From assembly GCA_964644675.1 (NCBI GenBank), contig CAZXWK010000067.1, positions 1 through 7,730 on the forward strand: 7,730 bases of DNA. Reading direction: 5' to 3'. Source of the stretch: CAZXWK01 sp964644675 (GTDB lineage: Bacteria > Actinomycetota > Coriobacteriia > Anaerosomatales > JAAXUF01). Every line of letters begins with the position of its first letter. Positions within the stretch are counted from its first letter, which is position 1. Made by a program: the position numbers and the translations under genes. Under the pieces are notes generated by a model. The model had not been told where the DNA came from and did not search any database. It worked only from the letters and a program-made list of their open reading frames with translations. Below, one piece after another: positions 5,770 to 7,730 of the stretch.

Positions 5770-6846
5770 GTGACCAAGGTCCTCACCCTGCTCGGGACGC
5801 GTCCCGAGATCATCCGACTGTCCCGGGTCATCGAGGTGCTCGACCAGACGTGCGACCACGTCCTGGTCCACACCGGCCAGAACTACGACGACCGCCTCTC
5901 CGGGGTCTTCTTCCGCGAGCTGGGCGTGCGCGAGCCCGACATCTACATGGGCGTCCGCGGCACCGGCTTCGCCGACCAGATCGGTCAGATGCTCGCCAAG
6001 GCCGAGGAGATCTTCCGTGCCGAGAAACCCGACTCGATCCTGATCCTGGGCGACACCAACACCGGCATCGCCGCGTTCGTCGCCAAGCGCATGGGCATCC
6101 GCGTCTGCCACATGGAAGCCGGCAACCGCTGCTACGACGACACCGTGCCCGAGGAGGTCAACCGCCGCGTCATCGACCACTCCTCGAGCGTTCTCATGCC
6201 CTACACGTACCGCTCCGCCGAGAACCTCGTCCGCGAGGGCATCGAGCGCCACCGCATCTACGTGACGGGCAACCCCATCAAGGAGGTGCTCGACCACTAC
6301 GCACCGCAGGTCGACGCCGCCGACCCGTTCACACAGTTCGGTGTCGAGCCCGGCACGTACTTCCTGGTCACCGCGCACCGCGCCGAGATGACCGACGTCC
6401 CCGAGCGCCTCGCCTCGCTGGTCGCCGCGCTCAACGACACCGCCGAGAAGTACGCGATGCCGGTCCTCGCGTCGCTCCACCCCCGCACAGCCGACAAGAT
6501 GAAGGCGTTCGGCGTGGACGAGGGCTCGGTCAAGTTCGTCCCGCCGATGGGCCTCTTCGACTTCGTGCGCCTCGAGAAGGAAGCGTTCTGCGTCCTCTCG
6601 GACAGCGGCACCGTGCAGGAAGAGTGCTGCATCTTCGGCGTCCCGACCGTCACCATGCGCGACGTCACCGAGCGCCCCGAGACCATCGAGTGCGGCAGCA
6701 ACCTGCTCGCCGGCGTCCGCGCCGAGCGGATCCTGCCCGCGATCGACCTCGTCGTCCGCTCGCGCGGCACGTGGACCCCGCCCGCCGAGTACCTCGCCGA
6801 CAACGTGAGCGACATCGTCGCGCGCATCGTGCTGGGGATCGCGTGA
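5770..6846 (+). CDS. capG: Non-hydrolysing UDP-N-acetyl sugar 2-epimerase, CapG/WbjD/FnlC family
   Basis: A 358-residue GT-B-fold epimerase of the WecB superfamily, which inverts C2 of a UDP-2-acetamido sugar. Motifs include LGTRPEIIRLS (8-18), VHTGQNYDDRL, LGDTNTGIAA with D95, HMEAGNRC with E116, VPEEVNRRVIDH with E129, TAHRAE with H203, and SDSGTVQEE (277-285) followed by MRDVTERPE. The Asp, Glu, Glu and His expected from WecB are therefore all present. GTRPEIIRLS together with MEAGNRCYDD and VTGNPIKEVL is closer to CapG/WbjD than to WecB proper, which act on the L-configured 6-deoxy product of the pathway rather than on UDP-GlcNAc. The context, between a CapE-type dehydratase and an SDR reductase, supports that. 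A plain UDP-GlcNAc/ManNAc epimerase is the main alternative. Start GTG 5770 follows the preceding TAA directly; the end overlaps the next gene by four bases (GTGA). Confidence 0.88.
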   Translation: MTKVLTLLGTRPEIIRLSRVIEVLDQTCDHVLVHTGQNYDDRLSGVFFRELGVREPDIYMGVRGTGFADQIGQMLAKAEEIFRAEKPDSILILGDTNTGIAAFVAKRMGIRVCHMEAGNRCYDDTVPEEVNRRVIDHSSSVLMPYTYRSAENLVREGIERHRIYVTGNPIKEVLDHYAPQVDAADPFTQFGVEPGTYFLVTAHRAEMTDVPERLASLVAALNDTAEKYAMPVLASLHPRTADKMKAFGVDEGSVKFVPPMGLFDFVRLEKEAFCVLSDSGTVQEECCIFGVPTVTMRDVTERPETIECGSNLLAGVRAERILPAIDLVVRSRGTWTPPAEYLADNVSDIVARIVLGIA

Positions 6847-7712
6847 GCAGCCCCCGCATCCTGGTCGTCGGCGCGAGCGGCATGCTCGGCCACGAGGCGA
6901 TCAAGGTGCTCTCCCCCGACTTCGAAGTCTGGGGCTCGTGCCGCAGGCCGAGCGAGCTCCCCGACCTGGGCATCCCCGCCGAGCGGCTGCTGGGTGGTCT
7001 CGACGCGAGCGACAGGGACTCCGCGTACGCTCTGATCGAGCGCGTGAAGCCGGATCTGGTCCTCAACGCCGTCGGGATCGTGAAGCAGCGTCCCGACGCC
7101 AAGGCCGCCATCCCCTCGATCGCCGTCAACTCGCTGTGGCCCCACGTGCTCGCCGACGCCTGCGAGCGCCACGGCGCGCGCATGGTGCACGTGAGCACCG
7201 ACTGCGTGTTCTCCGGCTCGCGCGGCGGCTACATCGAGGCCGACGTGCCCGATGCGTTCGACCTCTACGGCCGCTCCAAGCTGCTGGGCGAGGTCACCGA
7301 CCGCGAGAACGCCGTCACGCTGCGCACCTCGATCATCGGCTGGCAGATCGGCCCGGCAACGGGCCTAGTGGGATGGTTCGCCGAGCACCGCACCGAGCCG
7401 CTCCTGGGCTACACCCGCGCGGTGTTCAGCGGCCTGACGACGCGCGCGCTCACCGAGGTCGTCCGCGACGTCGTCCTGCCCGACGAGTCGCTGTCCGGCC
7501 TGTGGCACCTCTCGGTCGACCCGATCGACAAGTTCACGCTGCTCACCACCCTCGCCGAGAAGCTGGGCTGGGAACTCGACATCACCGCCGTGGCCGAGCC
7601 GGTCATCGACCGCTCGCTCGACAGCACCCGCTTCCGCGAGCGCACGGGCTGGACGCCGCAGAGCTGGGACGAGCTGCTCACGGAGCTCGCCGCCGAGTGG
7701 AGCGCGGAGTAG
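6843..7712 (+). CDS. RmlD-like SDR reductase of a UDP-4-keto-6-deoxyhexosamine (WbvR-like)
   Basis: A 289-residue extended SDR protein related to dTDP-4-dehydrorhamnose reductase (RmlD/RfbD). Motifs: ILVVGASGMLG (6-16) for NAD(P)H; LNAVGIVKQRPDA; HVSTDCVFSG with S118, T119 and D120; LYGRSK with Y142 and K146 completing the active site; TLRTSIIGWQ; and FSGLTTRALTEVV. No rmlA, rmlB or rmlC is present and the two genes before it make a UDP-4-keto sugar, so I infer that it reduces the C4 ketone of the CapE product, as WbvR does on the route to UDP-L-RhaNAc/L-QuiNAc. The CapF/WbjC reductase of the L-FucNAc route is longer and carries a C-terminal cupin domain, absent here. Start GTG 6843 overlaps the epimerase stop as GTGA; no strong ribosome binding site, consistent with coupled translation. 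Only 18 bases follow its TAG, with no terminator visible in them. Confidence 0.85.
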   Translation: MSSPRILVVGASGMLGHEAIKVLSPDFEVWGSCRRPSELPDLGIPAERLLGGLDASDRDSAYALIERVKPDLVLNAVGIVKQRPDAKAAIPSIAVNSLWPHVLADACERHGARMVHVSTDCVFSGSRGGYIEADVPDAFDLYGRSKLLGEVTDRENAVTLRTSIIGWQIGPATGLVGWFAEHRTEPLLGYTRAVFSGLTTRALTEVVRDVVLPDESLSGLWHLSVDPIDKFTLLTTLAEKLGWELDITAVAEPVIDRSLDSTRFRERTGWTPQSWDELLTELAAEWSAE

Positions 7713-7730
7713 GCTCGCCCCCAACCCGTC

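Noticed and set aside
4672..6480. Minus-strand frame of 602 codons opposite the dehydratase and epimerase genes
   Set aside because: Val/Asp/Gly/His-rich antisense shadow. The plus strand carries clear enzyme motifs throughout the same interval.
4488..6842. In-frame upstream extension of the reductase, giving a 1074-residue fusion
   Set aside because: The upstream part is Arg/His/Pro-rich and out of frame with the real dehydratase and epimerase genes. The reductase starts at GTG 6843 with a GTGA overlap.
6843..7712. A true dTDP-4-dehydrorhamnose reductase (rfbD) of a dTDP-rhamnose operon
   Set aside because: No rmlA, rmlB or rmlC is in the window, and both preceding genes act on UDP-N-acetyl sugars, so a UDP-sugar substrate is more likely. 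Not fully excluded, because the genes beyond 7730 are unseen.
7713..7730. Terminator after the plus-strand operon
   Set aside because: Only 18 bases are available and they show no hairpin or T-run.

Overview
The window is high-GC bacterial DNA (clearly above 60% G+C by eye, strong G/C preference at third codon positions, at least four GTG starts among seven genes). It looks like part of a cell-surface polysaccharide locus of a high-GC organism, possibly an actinobacterium. The lineage is an inference from composition and gene style only. I see no RNA genes, CRISPR arrays, insertion sequences or transposases.

Left half, minus strand, reading from about 4522 down to 1: (i) a soluble family-2 glycosyltransferase of the polyprenyl-phosphate-sugar synthase type (3830-4522); (ii) a three-helix DUF2304-type membrane protein (3437-3829) that starts directly after the stop of (i); (iii) a very large 1052-residue protein with three glycosyltransferase domains in the order GT4-GT2-GT4 (279-3437), overlapping (ii) by one base; (iv) after a 36-base gap with its own ribosome binding site, the first 80 codons of a homoaconitase/3-isopropylmalate dehydratase large subunit (leuC type), cut by the window edge.

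Right half, plus strand: a compact three-gene operon (4711-7712) with 0-base and 4-base-overlap junctions. It encodes a UDP-GlcNAc 4,6-dehydratase (5-inverting) of the CapE/WbjB/FnlA family, a non-hydrolysing 2-epimerase of the CapG/WbjD/FnlC family and an RmlD-like SDR reductase. Together these fit synthesis of a UDP-activated 2-acetamido-2,6-dideoxy-L-hexose from UDP-GlcNAc. Because the reductase is of the short RmlD/WbvR kind rather than the two-domain CapF kind, UDP-L-RhaNAc and UDP-L-QuiNAc are the more likely products; UDP-L-FucNAc is less likely.

The two arms diverge from a 188-base intergenic region (4523-4710) that carries a plausible -10 element for the plus-strand operon and a small inverted repeat overlapping the ribosome binding site of the minus-strand operon. 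The likely logic is that the plus operon makes the activated deoxyamino sugar while the minus operon loads a lipid carrier sugar (GT2 + DUF2304) and adds sugars to the growing glycan (the triple glycosyltransferase). No initiating phosphoglycosyltransferase, flippase, polymerase or ABC exporter lies within the window, so the pathway must continue outside it. The most unusual element is the GT4-GT2-GT4 fusion.
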